Assembly: GCA_905198575.1 (NCBI GenBank)
Contig: CAJKDC010000003.1
Location: 1 to 64,000 of the forward strand
Reading direction: 5' to 3'
Length of the DNA stretch: 64,000 nt
DNA from: an uncultured Bacteroides sp.
GTDB lineage: Bacteria > Bacteroidota > Bacteroidia > Bacteroidales > Bacteroidaceae
Of the stretch, positions 18,201-27,032 are shown piece after piece; the first letter of the stretch is position 1; every line of letters begins with the position of its first letter. The translations under genes were made by a program, and so were the position numbers. Below the pieces are notes generated by a model. The model did not search any database. It had not been told where the DNA came from and was given only the letters and a program-made list of their open reading frames with translations.

Positions 18201-19154
18201 ATGAAAGTTATAGATTTAATTAAAAAAAATGACAAGACTGCATTTTCCTTTGAAATTCTTCCCCCATTAAAAGGAAATGGCATTGAGAAGCTATACAATA
18301 CAATTGATACGCTACGAGAATTTGATCCGCAATATATTAACATTACCACGCACAGAAGTGAATATGTTTATAAAGAATTGGGTAACGGACTTTACCAAAG
18401 AAACCGCTTGCGCAGACGTCCTGGCACTGTAGCCGTCGCTGCTGCTATTCAGAATAAATATAACATCACGGTAGTTCCCCATTTGCTTTGCAGTGATTTT
18501 ACGCGCGAAGACACAGAATATATATTGCTGGATCTCCAGTTTTTGGGTATAACCGACCTGCTCGTATTGAGAGGTGATAAAGCTAAGCATGAATCATCTT
18601 TTGTTCCAGAGCCTAACGGCTATGCACATGCTCTGGAACTGGAAGAACAAATCAACGACTTCAATAAAGGTGTATTCATAGATGGGTCGCCCATTAAAAC
18701 TTCTATGCATACCTTCAGCTATGGAGTAGCCTGCTACCCTGAGAAGCATGAAGAGTCACCCAATATGGAACAAGACATCTACTGGCTAAAGAAAAAAATC
18801 GAAGCTGGAGCTGAGTATGCAGTAACACAGCTTTTTTACGATAACCAAAAATATTTTGATTTTGTGGATAAGGTAAGAGCAGCCGGAATCAATGTGCCGA
18901 TTATTCCTGGAATCAAACCTCTATCTCGATTAAGCCAACTGAGTGTTATTCCCAGAACATTTAAGGTTGACCTTCCGCAAGAGCTTACATCCGAAATGAT
19001 AAAATGCAAATCGGATGAAGATATGAAACAGCTCGGTATAGAATGGGGCATACACCAATGTAAGGAACTGATTGAACATGGTGTACCAAGTATTCATTTC
19101 TATACAGTCAATGCTGTTCAGAGTGTAAAAGAAATTGCTAAAGTTATTTATTAA
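18201..19154 (+). CDS. metF: Methylenetetrahydrofolate reductase
   Basis: A 317-residue cytoplasmic FAD enzyme that reduces 5,10-methylenetetrahydrofolate to 5-methyltetrahydrofolate, the methyl donor for methionine synthesis. Family signatures are clear. FSFEILPP near residue 16 includes the conserved Glu of the folate site, NITTH is near 49, VPHLLCSDF is near 93, LLVLRGDK is near 120, and AEYAVTQLFYDNQKYF near 200 contains the QLFYD motif. Length is normal. It begins a plus-strand run with holB only six bases later, then ricT and gldH, so the four may share transcripts. No SAM riboswitch-like structure is apparent upstream. Confidence 0.96.
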   Translation: MKVIDLIKKNDKTAFSFEILPPLKGNGIEKLYNTIDTLREFDPQYINITTHRSEYVYKELGNGLYQRNRLRRRPGTVAVAAAIQNKYNITVVPHLLCSDFTREDTEYILLDLQFLGITDLLVLRGDKAKHESSFVPEPNGYAHALELEEQINDFNKGVFIDGSPIKTSMHTFSYGVACYPEKHEESPNMEQDIYWLKKKIEAGAEYAVTQLFYDNQKYFDFVDKVRAAGINVPIIPGIKPLSRLSQLSVIPRTFKVDLPQELTSEMIKCKSDEDMKQLGIEWGIHQCKELIEHGVPSIHFYTVNAVQSVKEIAKVIY

Positions 19155-19160
19155 AATACC

Positions 19161-20285
19161 ATGTTCTTTAAAGATATAATAGGACAAGAAGAAGCAAAAA
19201 AGCACTTAATCACAGAGGTCAAAGAAGGGAGAATCCCACATGCACAGCTTTTTTGTGGCCCCGAAGGTGTAGGAAAACTACCTTTGGCTATCGCTTATGC
19301 CCGGTTCATCTGCTGCGAGCATCCCACCCACGAAGATGCTTGTGGTACTTGTTCTTCTTGCCTGTTATTCAACAAGCTTATTCATCCGGATTTACACTTT
19401 GTATTCCCCATTGTAAAATTAAAATCGGGAAAAGGAATTATCTGTGACGATTTTCTACCCGAATGGAGAGATTTGGTCTTAAAACAACCTTATTTCAACA
19501 TCCATCACTGGCTGGACCAGATGGGAGCCGAAAACCAACAGGCACTTATCGGTGTGCGTGAAAGTGATGAAATCATGAAAAAGCTGAATGTAAAGTCCAG
19601 AATGGGCGGGTATAAGGTGATGATTATATGGCTCCCGGAAAAAATGAACATGGAATGCAGCAACAAGTTGCTGAAAATACTGGAAGAGCCTCCTGTAAAA
19701 ACGGTCTTTTTACTGGTTTCAGAAGAAGCAGATAATATTCTTCCGACTATACAAAGCCGTACCCAACGATTCAACCTGCCACGAATTGCAGAAGATAAGA
19801 TTACCAAAGTCCTTCAGGACAAGTTCTATTTAATGCCCGAAGATGCAATAAACATAGCCCACCGTGCAGAAGGTAATTTTATCAAGGCCCTGGAAACAAT
19901 TCATCTAAGTGAAGACAACAAACTTTTCTTCGAGTTGTTTGTCAGTCTGATGCGTTTGTCGTATCAACGTAAAATCAGGGAAATGAAGGCTTGGAGCGAG
20001 CAAGTTGCCGCTATGGGCCGGGAAAGGCAAAAGCATTTCCTCACCTATTGCCAAAGAATGATACGCGAAAACTTCATATACAACTTCCATAACAAAGAGC
20101 TTGTTTATCTTAATCCGGAAGAACAGAATTTTTCTTCACGCTTTTCTCCGTATATAAACGAGCGCAATGTAATAGGAATTATGAACGAACTTACAGAAGC
20201 ACAAATCCATATAGAGCAAAACGTAAACCCCAAAATGGTTTTTTTCGATTTTTCCTTAAAAATGATTGTGCTCCTTATACAATAA
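19161..20285 (+). CDS. holB: DNA polymerase III subunit delta-prime
   Basis: A 374-residue AAA+ clamp-loader subunit, which helps open the sliding clamp during replication. The start MFFKDIIGQEEAKKHLI is typical. The pseudo P-loop GPEGVGKLP at residues 33-41 lacks the Ser/Thr needed for ATP binding, as expected of delta-prime. A zinc-type cluster (C52, C61, C64, C67) follows. Sensor-like segments SRMGGYKVMII and CSNKLLKILEEPP lie near 147-178, and TIQSRTQRFNLP is near 200. The C-terminal third is helical, as in the collar domain. It is six bases after metF and 45 before ricT. Confidence 0.95.
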   Translation: MFFKDIIGQEEAKKHLITEVKEGRIPHAQLFCGPEGVGKLPLAIAYARFICCEHPTHEDACGTCSSCLLFNKLIHPDLHFVFPIVKLKSGKGIICDDFLPEWRDLVLKQPYFNIHHWLDQMGAENQQALIGVRESDEIMKKLNVKSRMGGYKVMIIWLPEKMNMECSNKLLKILEEPPVKTVFLLVSEEADNILPTIQSRTQRFNLPRIAEDKITKVLQDKFYLMPEDAINIAHRAEGNFIKALETIHLSEDNKLFFELFVSLMRLSYQRKIREMKAWSEQVAAMGRERQKHFLTYCQRMIRENFIYNFHNKELVYLNPEEQNFSSRFSPYINERNVIGIMNELTEAQIHIEQNVNPKMVFFDFSLKMIVLLIQ

Positions 20286-20330
20286 TAGCCTAGAAGAGAA
20301 ATCTTCTATTTCAATTTAATTCAGTAAATT

Positions 20331-21791
20331 ATGAACGACGATTTTAAATTAAGAAACGGAAGTGGCAAACTTTGTTGCAAAGGCTGCGGACGTCAAGATA
20401 ATAAGCTAAACACGTATGACTGGCTCGCAGACATTCCCGGGAATGCAGAAGAGCAGGACATGGTGGAAGTACAGTTTAAAAACACCCGGAAAGGGTATTA
20501 TAAAAACAGCAACAAACTAAAACTTGAAAAGGGAGACATTGTTGCGGTAGAAGCCAGTCCTGGACACGATATCGGTACCGTTACACTTACCGGACGACTG
20601 GTTTTGCTACAAATGCGTAAGGCAAATCTCAAGCCGGATGTCGAAATCAAACGTGTCTACAGAAAAGTCAAACCTGTAGATATGGAAAAATATGAAGAAG
20701 CTAAGGCTAAAGAACATGCTACGATGATTCGTTCACGCCAGATAGCAGCAAGCTTAGGACTGCAAATGAAAATTGGTGACGTAGAATATCAAGGCGACGG
20801 CAACAAAGCTATCTTCTACTACATTGCAGATGAACGCGTGGACTTCCGCCAGCTGATTAAAGTTTTGGCAGAAGTTTTCCGGGTTCGTATCGAAATGAAG
20901 CAGATTGGGGCCCGCCAGGAAGCAGGAAGAATAGGTGGTATCGGTCCTTGTGGAAGAGAACTGTGCTGTGCTACTTGGATGACTAATTTTATTTCCGTAT
21001 CAACCAGTGCTGCCAGATACCAGGATATTTCACTGAACCCTCAAAAACTTGCCGGCCAGTGTGCCAAGCTAAAATGTTGCCTTAACTATGAAGTGGACGC
21101 TTATGTAGAATGTCAAAAGCGATTGCCTAGTAAAGAGATTGTTTTGGAAACAACCGAGGGTTCATTCTATTATTTCAAGGCTGACATCCTGAAAGGAACG
21201 ATTACATATTCTACAGATAAGAGTTTCCTCGCCAACGAAACAACTATCACAGCGAAAAGGGCTTTCGAAATTATCAATATGAACCGCAGAGGTGAAAAGC
21301 CTGAAAAACTTCAGGGAACGGAACACCTGCATTCAGAACCGTCCAGACCTGTAGACTTAGTCGAACAGGAAAGCTTGACACGATTTGACAAAAGGAAAAA
21401 CGGAAATAACCGGAAGAAAAAGAGAAAAGGAGATAACAACAATCCTCAGGCAGAAGCTCCGCGCCCAAATGCACCTCAGAAAGAGAATAAGGTTACGAAC
21501 AACAACAGAGAGAAAGGACAGCAAGAGAATCGGAGCAACAAGCCAAACAACAAGGAAAAACAGCCTAAAGTGCCAATGCCATCCAATGCAGAAGGAAATA
21601 AGGAGAAAGCCCCCAAAGCTCAAACTCCTTCTACTCCCGATAACAAGGAGCGTAACCCCAAAAACAACAAAGAAAACAATCGCCGTCCCAATAAACCTGT
21701 CAGACCACAGGGAAAGGAAGCAAACGGCAATGAAAAAGAAAACAAAAATAAACCAAACGAATCAAAGAATGCTCCAACTGAACAAGCATAA
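20331..21791 (+). CDS. ricT: RicT/PSP1-domain iron-sulfur regulatory protein
   Basis: A 486-residue protein of the PSP1/YaaT (RicT) family; in Bacillus, RicT joins RicA and RicF in a complex that aids RNA processing. The PSP1 core covers about 45-260. The family Cys pairs are present: C207 with C212-C213 (GPCGRELCC) and C244 with C249-C250 (QCAKLKCC), likely cluster ligands. A further N-terminal cluster C15, C16, C19 is typical of the Bacteroidetes form. From about 340 to the end it is low-complexity, rich in Asn, Lys, Glu and Pro, and probably disordered. The 3' end overlaps gldH by 23 bases. The E/N/K tail is also open in the +1 frame. Confidence 0.9.
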   Translation: MNDDFKLRNGSGKLCCKGCGRQDNKLNTYDWLADIPGNAEEQDMVEVQFKNTRKGYYKNSNKLKLEKGDIVAVEASPGHDIGTVTLTGRLVLLQMRKANLKPDVEIKRVYRKVKPVDMEKYEEAKAKEHATMIRSRQIAASLGLQMKIGDVEYQGDGNKAIFYYIADERVDFRQLIKVLAEVFRVRIEMKQIGARQEAGRIGGIGPCGRELCCATWMTNFISVSTSAARYQDISLNPQKLAGQCAKLKCCLNYEVDAYVECQKRLPSKEIVLETTEGSFYYFKADILKGTITYSTDKSFLANETTITAKRAFEIINMNRRGEKPEKLQGTEHLHSEPSRPVDLVEQESLTRFDKRKNGNNRKKKRKGDNNNPQAEAPRPNAPQKENKVTNNNREKGQQENRSNKPNNKEKQPKVPMPSNAEGNKEKAPKAQTPSTPDNKERNPKNNKENNRRPNKPVRPQGKEANGNEKENKNKPNESKNAPTEQA

Positions 21792-22251
21792 CTTTACAGT
21801 TGTCATCCTACTGATAATTTTTTTATCAGTAGGATGTACAACCAAAACTGTATATCACTCCTACCAGTCCATAAAAGAAAGTGGCTGGGACAGGAAAGAT
21901 ACACTAATTTTTAACCTTCCCGCAGATATAGCTCCAGGAAAATATAAAATGGAAATCGGCGTAAGAAACTCTCCCGAATATCTTTATAAGAATATATGGA
22001 TAAGTATCGGCAACAACTGGGAAGATTCTCTTTTATATAAAACAGATACACTAGAATTAAATCTGACAGACGAACAGGGCAGATGGCCTTATCAAGGAAA
22101 TATCAGCAATCTTTATCAATCTGTTCATCCTTATATAGAGGTTCCCGAACTTCCCCAACAGCAAAAACGCATCATAAAAATAGTACATATCATGCGTAAA
22201 AATCCGATTCAGGGAATTCAAGACATCGGTATCAAGCTAACAGCATATTAA
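21769..22251 (+). CDS. gldH: Gliding-motility-type lipoprotein GldH
   Basis: A 160-residue lipoprotein (lipobox LSVGC, Cys23) of the GldH family. In Flavobacterium GldH is needed for gliding; gut Bacteroidales are non-gliding, yet the gene is conserved, so another envelope role is likely. Supporting segments are SGWDRKDTLIFNLP near residue 40 and an IGNNWEDSLLYKTDTLELNLTDEQGRW stretch read in two parts near 75-100. The chosen ATG at 21769 sits inside the end of ricT. The same frame stays open 128 codons further up within ricT, but that stretch is Lys/Arg/Thr-rich junk from the low-complexity tail and would destroy the signal peptide. It is convergent with rodA, with 12 bases between stops. 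Confidence 0.85.
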   Translation: MLQLNKHNFTVVILLIIFLSVGCTTKTVYHSYQSIKESGWDRKDTLIFNLPADIAPGKYKMEIGVRNSPEYLYKNIWISIGNNWEDSLLYKTDTLELNLTDEQGRWPYQGNISNLYQSVHPYIEVPELPQQQKRIIKIVHIMRKNPIQGIQDIGIKLTAY

Positions 22252-22263
22252 CAGCATCCTCTC

Positions 22264-23715
22264 CTATTGCTTTCGGCAAGCATCTATCTTCAGAAATACA
22301 AAAAGAAGAATGGTAAATCCCCATAAAGATGAACCGCCGTAACTAAAAAATGGAAGAGGTATACCTATCACAGGTGTCAGGCCTAAAACCATACCCACAT
22401 TAATGAATAGGTGGAAGAAAAAGATTCCCATCACAGCATATCCATACACCCTGCCAAACCGGCTGTCTTGTCTCTCCGCCAAATAAATAAGTCGGAAAAT
22501 AAATACCATAAAAAATAACAAGACTAAAGAAGAACCTACAAAACCCTGTTCCTCACCAACCGTACAAAAGATAAAGTCCGTATCTTGCTCTGGCACATAC
22601 TTCAGCTTTGTTTGAGTTCCATTCAAAAAGCCTTTACCATAAAACCCGCCTGAACCTATGGCAATCTTACTTTGGTTTACATTATAACCTGCTCCAGCCA
22701 AATCTTCTTCCATGCCCAACAAAACTTTTATACGAACCTGCTGATGAGGCTCCAAAACATTATTAAAAACATGTTCGGCCGAATAGAGGAAAGCAACGGA
22801 TCCAATGGTAAATAATGCGATATAGAAGTAATTAATAAACCTTTGAGTAATAGAAAAATAAATCAATAAGACCACCAAGATGGCACAAGCTACGACCAAT
22901 ACCGTCGTTATATTATAAGGTATAACGTAAAAAGAGAATAGCGTTGCCAGTACAATCGTACTTACAGCCCCAATCAATAAACCTCTTGTGATTCGTTCAT
23001 TCTTACAATAAAAATGCACCAGTACACCCGTAATTATCATTATAAACGATAATACAGCAAAGGCACCAACCTGCGTACATTCATCAGACATATATTCCTC
23101 TCCAAAACGGATGCCCGCAACAAAATAAATCACAGCACATACCCCAGCAAGCAATATTGAGCCGGGCATGCCCTCCCGATACAACATCAGGAAAAAAGAA
23201 AGATATACCAGTGCAGATCCCGTTTCTTTTTGTGCTATAATCAACAGCATGGGTATCAAAATCAACGAAACTACAACCGCTGCATGCTTTACCTTCTGCA
23301 TGGAAAAGTTATACTCATTCATAAATTTAGCCAATGCCAACGCAGTCGCAAACTTGGCAAATTCAGCAGGCTGTATACTCACAGGTCCCAATACAATCCA
23401 GGAACGTGATCCTTTAATCTCATGAGGATTAAAAATCATTCCAAAAAGCAACAGAAGCATGATACCATAGACCAGATAAGCATATGTATCAAACAAACGG
23501 CCATCCAGCATCAGGATTACGAATCCCAACCCTATAGAACAAACAATCCACATCAGCTGCTTGCCGGCACGAGTTCCGATATCCAAAAAGTTAGGGTCAC
23601 CGTAATCATAACTGGCTCCACAGACACTGAACCAGCCACAGATTACCAAAACAAGGTATAAAACGATTGTGACCCAATCTATTGAATTCCAAATACTATC
23701 TCTCCTGTTCTCCAT
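22264..23715 (-). CDS. rodA: Rod-shape SEDS glycan polymerase RodA
   Basis: A 483-residue polytopic inner-membrane protein of the SEDS family that polymerises peptidoglycan glycan strands for elongation with PBP2. Diagnostic segments are GSRSWIVLGPVSIQPAEFAK near residue 120, KQKETGSALVYL-like AQKETGSALVYLSFF near 180, NQSKIAIGSGGFYGKGFLNGTQ near 370, QDTDFIFCTVGEEQGF near 400 and GLTPVIGIPLPFFSYGGSSLW near the end. The start at 23715 (MENRRDSIW) is chosen because the 20 residues before it lie within mrdA and add nothing. It overlaps the end of mrdA by 20 bases, consistent with translational coupling. Last gene of the elongasome operon. Confidence 0.95.
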   Translation of the reverse strand: MENRRDSIWNSIDWVTIVLYLVLVICGWFSVCGASYDYGDPNFLDIGTRAGKQLMWIVCSIGLGFVILMLDGRLFDTYAYLVYGIMLLLLFGMIFNPHEIKGSRSWIVLGPVSIQPAEFAKFATALALAKFMNEYNFSMQKVKHAAVVVSLILIPMLLIIAQKETGSALVYLSFFLMLYREGMPGSILLAGVCAVIYFVAGIRFGEEYMSDECTQVGAFAVLSFIMIITGVLVHFYCKNERITRGLLIGAVSTIVLATLFSFYVIPYNITTVLVVACAILVVLLIYFSITQRFINYFYIALFTIGSVAFLYSAEHVFNNVLEPHQQVRIKVLLGMEEDLAGAGYNVNQSKIAIGSGGFYGKGFLNGTQTKLKYVPEQDTDFIFCTVGEEQGFVGSSLVLLFFMVFIFRLIYLAERQDSRFGRVYGYAVMGIFFFHLFINVGMVLGLTPVIGIPLPFFSYGGSSLWGFTILLFVFLKIDACRKQ

Positions 23716-25546
23716 AAACAATTCGTCTTGCTTGAATATCTGTTGCCAATAATTCACTTTCGGGCGATAACTCACCTTTCAAATATTTTTCCATCATCAG
23801 CTTGCCGATAGGAACTCCATACACTGCACCAAAACCGCCATTCTCAACATAAACAGCAATGGCTATTTTAGGATTGTTCATCGGAGCAAATCCCATAAAG
23901 GCTGAATGGTCCTTTCCTCTGTTCTGTGCCGTACCCGTCTTACCACATACTTCTATTCCAGGTATTGCGGCTCCACGACAGGTTCCTCCCAAAACTGCAG
24001 CCCGCATACCTTCTACCACCTCATCGTAGTGCACTTTATCCACCATCGTATATCGTCTCTGTGTATAAAGTGTATCCAGTTGTTCACCTTCTATCTTTTT
24101 CACAACATGCGGAGTAACAAAATATCCTCTGTTTGCTATTGTCGCACCCAGATTAGCTATCTGTAAAGGAGTCAAAGAAACTTCACCTTGACCGATAGAG
24201 ATACTGATAACCGTCAAACCGTTCCAAGAACCACGATAAGCCTTGTCATAAAAACGGGCATTCGGAATCATACCTCTTTTTTCACCAGGCAAATCAATCC
24301 CCAACGGATAACCAAATCCCATCGATACCATATAGTCACGCCATTTGTTCATCGCATTTTGTACGGAACCATATTTCTGGCGCGCCCCTATCATATAATA
24401 AAGTCCCCAACAGAAATAAGCATTACAAGAAGTAGCCAATGCGGGAATTAGAGGAAGAGGAGAACCATGTGAGTGACATCCTACATGCAAGCCTCTATAC
24501 GAGAAACCATGCGAACACGTATACATTGTTCCTGTATTTATAATCCCTTCCTGCAAGAAAGTTAATGCCTGAGAGGTTTTAAAAGTAGAACCAGGCGGAT
24601 ACACACCCATGATTGCTCGGTTCAATAACGGTTTCCAAGGGTCACGGGATAACTTTAAATGATTCTCGCCTCTGTCACGTCCTACCATTAAATGTGGATC
24701 GTAACTAGGTGAAGAAACCATACAAAGCACTTCACCCGTTTCCGGTTCTATAGCTACAATACTTCCTATCTTACCCTCCAACAGTCGTTCTCCCAACTGC
24801 TGCAGTTCAATATCCAGACTTAAAGTTAAGTTTTTACCCGGCACAGGAGCTTTATCCATTTTTCCATCCATATAATTCCCCTGTATACGTCCATGAGCGT
24901 CCCGAAGCAATACTTCAACTCCCTTTTCTCCTCTCAATTGCTTTTCATAAGAGCGTTCTACGCCTAGCTTTCCAATAAAGTCACCACGCAAGTAATAGTC
25001 ATCTTCCTCCATCTCACGCTTAGAGACTTCCGCAATATCTCCTAAAATATGCGCCCCAGCACTATAATTATATTGTCGAATGGTACGCCGCTGGATATAT
25101 AACCCTGGGAATTTGAAAAGCTTTTCCTGCAGAACTCCACACTCTTCGGCAGACAACTGTGTAATCAGTACCTGATGTGTGTAAGGAGAATACCCAGGAT
25201 TCAGACGTCTGTCTTTAATATCCTTGAATCTTTTCTTCAAATAATCTGGAGTGATATTCAGTGTTTTGCATAAATCCAGTGTATCCAGATTCTGCATCTC
25301 TTTCATCACAATCGTTACATCATAGGCAGGCTGGTTATACACCAGCAATTTATCATTACGATCGTATATAACTCCACGGCTTGGATAACGTATCTTTTTA
25401 AGGAAAGCATTACTGTCTGCATGCTGCTTATATTCTTCACTGACAATCTGCAATGCCAATAAACGAAATATATAAATAACAACAACGACCAGTACCGAAG
25501 CACCTATGATGTATTTCCTTCTTGACAGGTTATAATCTCTCTCCAC
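23696..25546 (-). CDS. mrdA: Penicillin-binding protein 2, elongation transpeptidase
   Basis: A 616-residue class B PBP, the transpeptidase partner of RodA. One transmembrane segment lies at residues 12-32. A non-catalytic domain follows, with the RGVIYDRN motif near 57. The transpeptidase domain has active-site S320 (STFK), S373-C-N375 as the SxN motif and K536-T-G538. The length is normal for mrdA. It overlaps mreD by 17 bases upstream and rodA by 20 bases downstream, giving a tight mreD-mrdA-rodA unit. The protein acts in the periplasm on lipid II-derived peptides. Confidence 0.96.
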   Translation of the reverse strand: MERDYNLSRRKYIIGASVLVVVVIYIFRLLALQIVSEEYKQHADSNAFLKKIRYPSRGVIYDRNDKLLVYNQPAYDVTIVMKEMQNLDTLDLCKTLNITPDYLKKRFKDIKDRRLNPGYSPYTHQVLITQLSAEECGVLQEKLFKFPGLYIQRRTIRQYNYSAGAHILGDIAEVSKREMEEDDYYLRGDFIGKLGVERSYEKQLRGEKGVEVLLRDAHGRIQGNYMDGKMDKAPVPGKNLTLSLDIELQQLGERLLEGKIGSIVAIEPETGEVLCMVSSPSYDPHLMVGRDRGENHLKLSRDPWKPLLNRAIMGVYPPGSTFKTSQALTFLQEGIINTGTMYTCSHGFSYRGLHVGCHSHGSPLPLIPALATSCNAYFCWGLYYMIGARQKYGSVQNAMNKWRDYMVSMGFGYPLGIDLPGEKRGMIPNARFYDKAYRGSWNGLTVISISIGQGEVSLTPLQIANLGATIANRGYFVTPHVVKKIEGEQLDTLYTQRRYTMVDKVHYDEVVEGMRAAVLGGTCRGAAIPGIEVCGKTGTAQNRGKDHSAFMGFAPMNNPKIAIAVYVENGGFGAVYGVPIGKLMMEKYLKGELSPESELLATDIQARRIVYGEQER

Positions 25547-26048
25547 TTTTTCTATTTCTTCTTATGGCATCAACACACAATATACAAATCACTGAAGCTA
25601 CTGTATCCGAAATTATCTTTAGAAACAAGTTGAACGAATGAAGCAAAGAAAAAGAATCGACCAGCAGCAATAAAACGATGTGTACAAACACCGCAATACA
25701 AACATATTTAATATAGGAAAATTCCCCCATTGACTTCATACTGGGTTCGAAAGACTCCGACAAGTCGCGCAAAGTAAACATTCTCAATAACGGGTTTCTT
25801 ATAAAAGCCAGGAACGTCGCAATAGAAGCATTTACTCCCGGTGTATTACTAAACATATCCACCAGCAATCCCAATGTTACTCCCCATCCCATCAACTCAT
25901 TCCGGCCCATGCCCGAATTACATTTCAGGATAAAATAAATATAGAGAACAGGGGTCGCATAACCGTAAATATGAACATGATTTAAAACCAAAGCTTGCAG
26001 GAGCACCAATCCAAAAAGCCACAAGCATCTTTGCAGATAAATAATCAT
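25530..26048 (-). CDS. mreD: Rod-shape determining protein MreD
   Basis: A 172-residue hydrophobic protein with about five membrane segments. MreD proteins vary greatly in sequence, so the call rests on size, topology, the GLLVDMFSNTPGVNA segment near residue 60 (family pattern of a glycine- and proline-containing loop after helix 3), and position between mreC and mrdA. It is a membrane partner of MreC in the elongasome. Only three bases separate it from mreC, and it overlaps mrdA by 17 bases. Confidence 0.9.
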   Translation of the reverse strand: MIIYLQRCLWLFGLVLLQALVLNHVHIYGYATPVLYIYFILKCNSGMGRNELMGWGVTLGLLVDMFSNTPGVNASIATFLAFIRNPLLRMFTLRDLSESFEPSMKSMGEFSYIKYVCIAVFVHIVLLLLVDSFSLLHSFNLFLKIISDTVASVICILCVDAIRRNRKSGERL

Positions 26049-26051
26049 ATA

Positions 26052-26906
26052 TTATAATCCTTCATTAGCATGAATACTATTTTCCAAATTCATAATTTCC
26101 TCTTTCCGAAGAAAAGAAATTACCCTTACATCATTGAGGCTGGCAAAGTTAGTAAATAGCTTTACACGTAATAAATACGAAAGTCCGTCATGGCTGTCCT
26201 GCATATCATCTACCACTCCAACAGGAATTCCCTCTGGAAATACAGCACTATGCCCACTTGTTACAATCGTATCGCCCAATGTAAATTCAGAATGACGGGG
26301 TACATCCATAAGAAAAGCATATTGGGAATCTCCTCCCTCCCATCTTAAAACACCGAAATAATCACTTTTCTTGATTTTGCAACTGATACTGCTTTTAGAG
26401 TTAAGAACAGATATGATTACTGCATAATGCGGTGAAGTAAGATATACAATTCCTACCACTCCATTCCCATTCACAACACCCATTTCCGGACGAATACCAT
26501 CCGCCTCACCCTTGTCAATGGTAATGTAGTTATCATGACGCGTTATACTATTATTAATCACATTGGCTTTAAAGATCTCATACGCTCCCAAAGCAGTTGT
26601 ATCCATTTGCTCTATCACCAGGCTATCCGATACGAAAGTAGCCAGTTTTTTCTTTAAGAACTCATTCTGCAATTCCAGTTCGACATTTCTTTGCACCAAA
26701 TCATTATTTATTCCTCTCAATGAAAAATAACCTGTGATATTACTGGTTGCCTCATACATCAATCCTGTTATCCAATTTGCAGAAGTAAAAAATACACTTC
26801 CCTGATAATGATTGAAACGGAAAAGCAATGTAAAACTAAAAATCTCAAGAACAACGAAAAGAAACCAACAGTTATACTTAAGAATAAAATTAATAAGGTT
26901 CCTCAC
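26052..26906 (-). CDS. mreC: Rod-shape determining protein MreC
   Basis: A 284-residue bitopic protein. One membrane segment lies at about residues 10-30, then a coiled-coil region (about 60-95, NDLVQRNVELELQNEFLKKK in part), then the double beta-barrel periplasmic domain with GVVNGNGVVGIVYLTSPHYAVI near 145-165 and GDTIVTSGHSAVFPEGIPVG near 220. This links cytoplasmic MreB filaments to PBP2. The length is typical. It follows mreB after a 126-base gap that holds an inverted AT-rich repeat, so a separate promoter for mreCD is possible. Confidence 0.94.
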   Translation of the reverse strand: MRNLINFILKYNCWFLFVVLEIFSFTLLFRFNHYQGSVFFTSANWITGLMYEATSNITGYFSLRGINNDLVQRNVELELQNEFLKKKLATFVSDSLVIEQMDTTALGAYEIFKANVINNSITRHDNYITIDKGEADGIRPEMGVVNGNGVVGIVYLTSPHYAVIISVLNSKSSISCKIKKSDYFGVLRWEGGDSQYAFLMDVPRHSEFTLGDTIVTSGHSAVFPEGIPVGVVDDMQDSHDGLSYLLRVKLFTNFASLNDVRVISFLRKEEIMNLENSIHANEGL

Positions 26907-26953
26907 TGCAAAACTTAATAGATAGATAAATAAAAGAACACACTCGGAACACT

Positions 26954-27024
26954 GAAAATTGAAAATTGAAAACAGGATAACAAAAGCCTAAAACTTCTAT
27001 CCGATTTTCAATTATCAATTATCA
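26954..27024. repeat. AT-rich inverted repeat between mreB and mreC
   Basis: GAAAATTGAAAATTGAAAA at 26954-26972 is a tandem repeat of a 7-base unit, and ATTTTCAATTATCAATTATC at 27004-27023 is its partly complementary partner. Together they could form an imperfect cruciform or RNA hairpin. This AATTGAAAATTG type of sequence is, from general experience, common between Bacteroides genes. Function is unknown. Confidence 0.5.
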
Positions 27025-27032
27025 AAAAAGAT

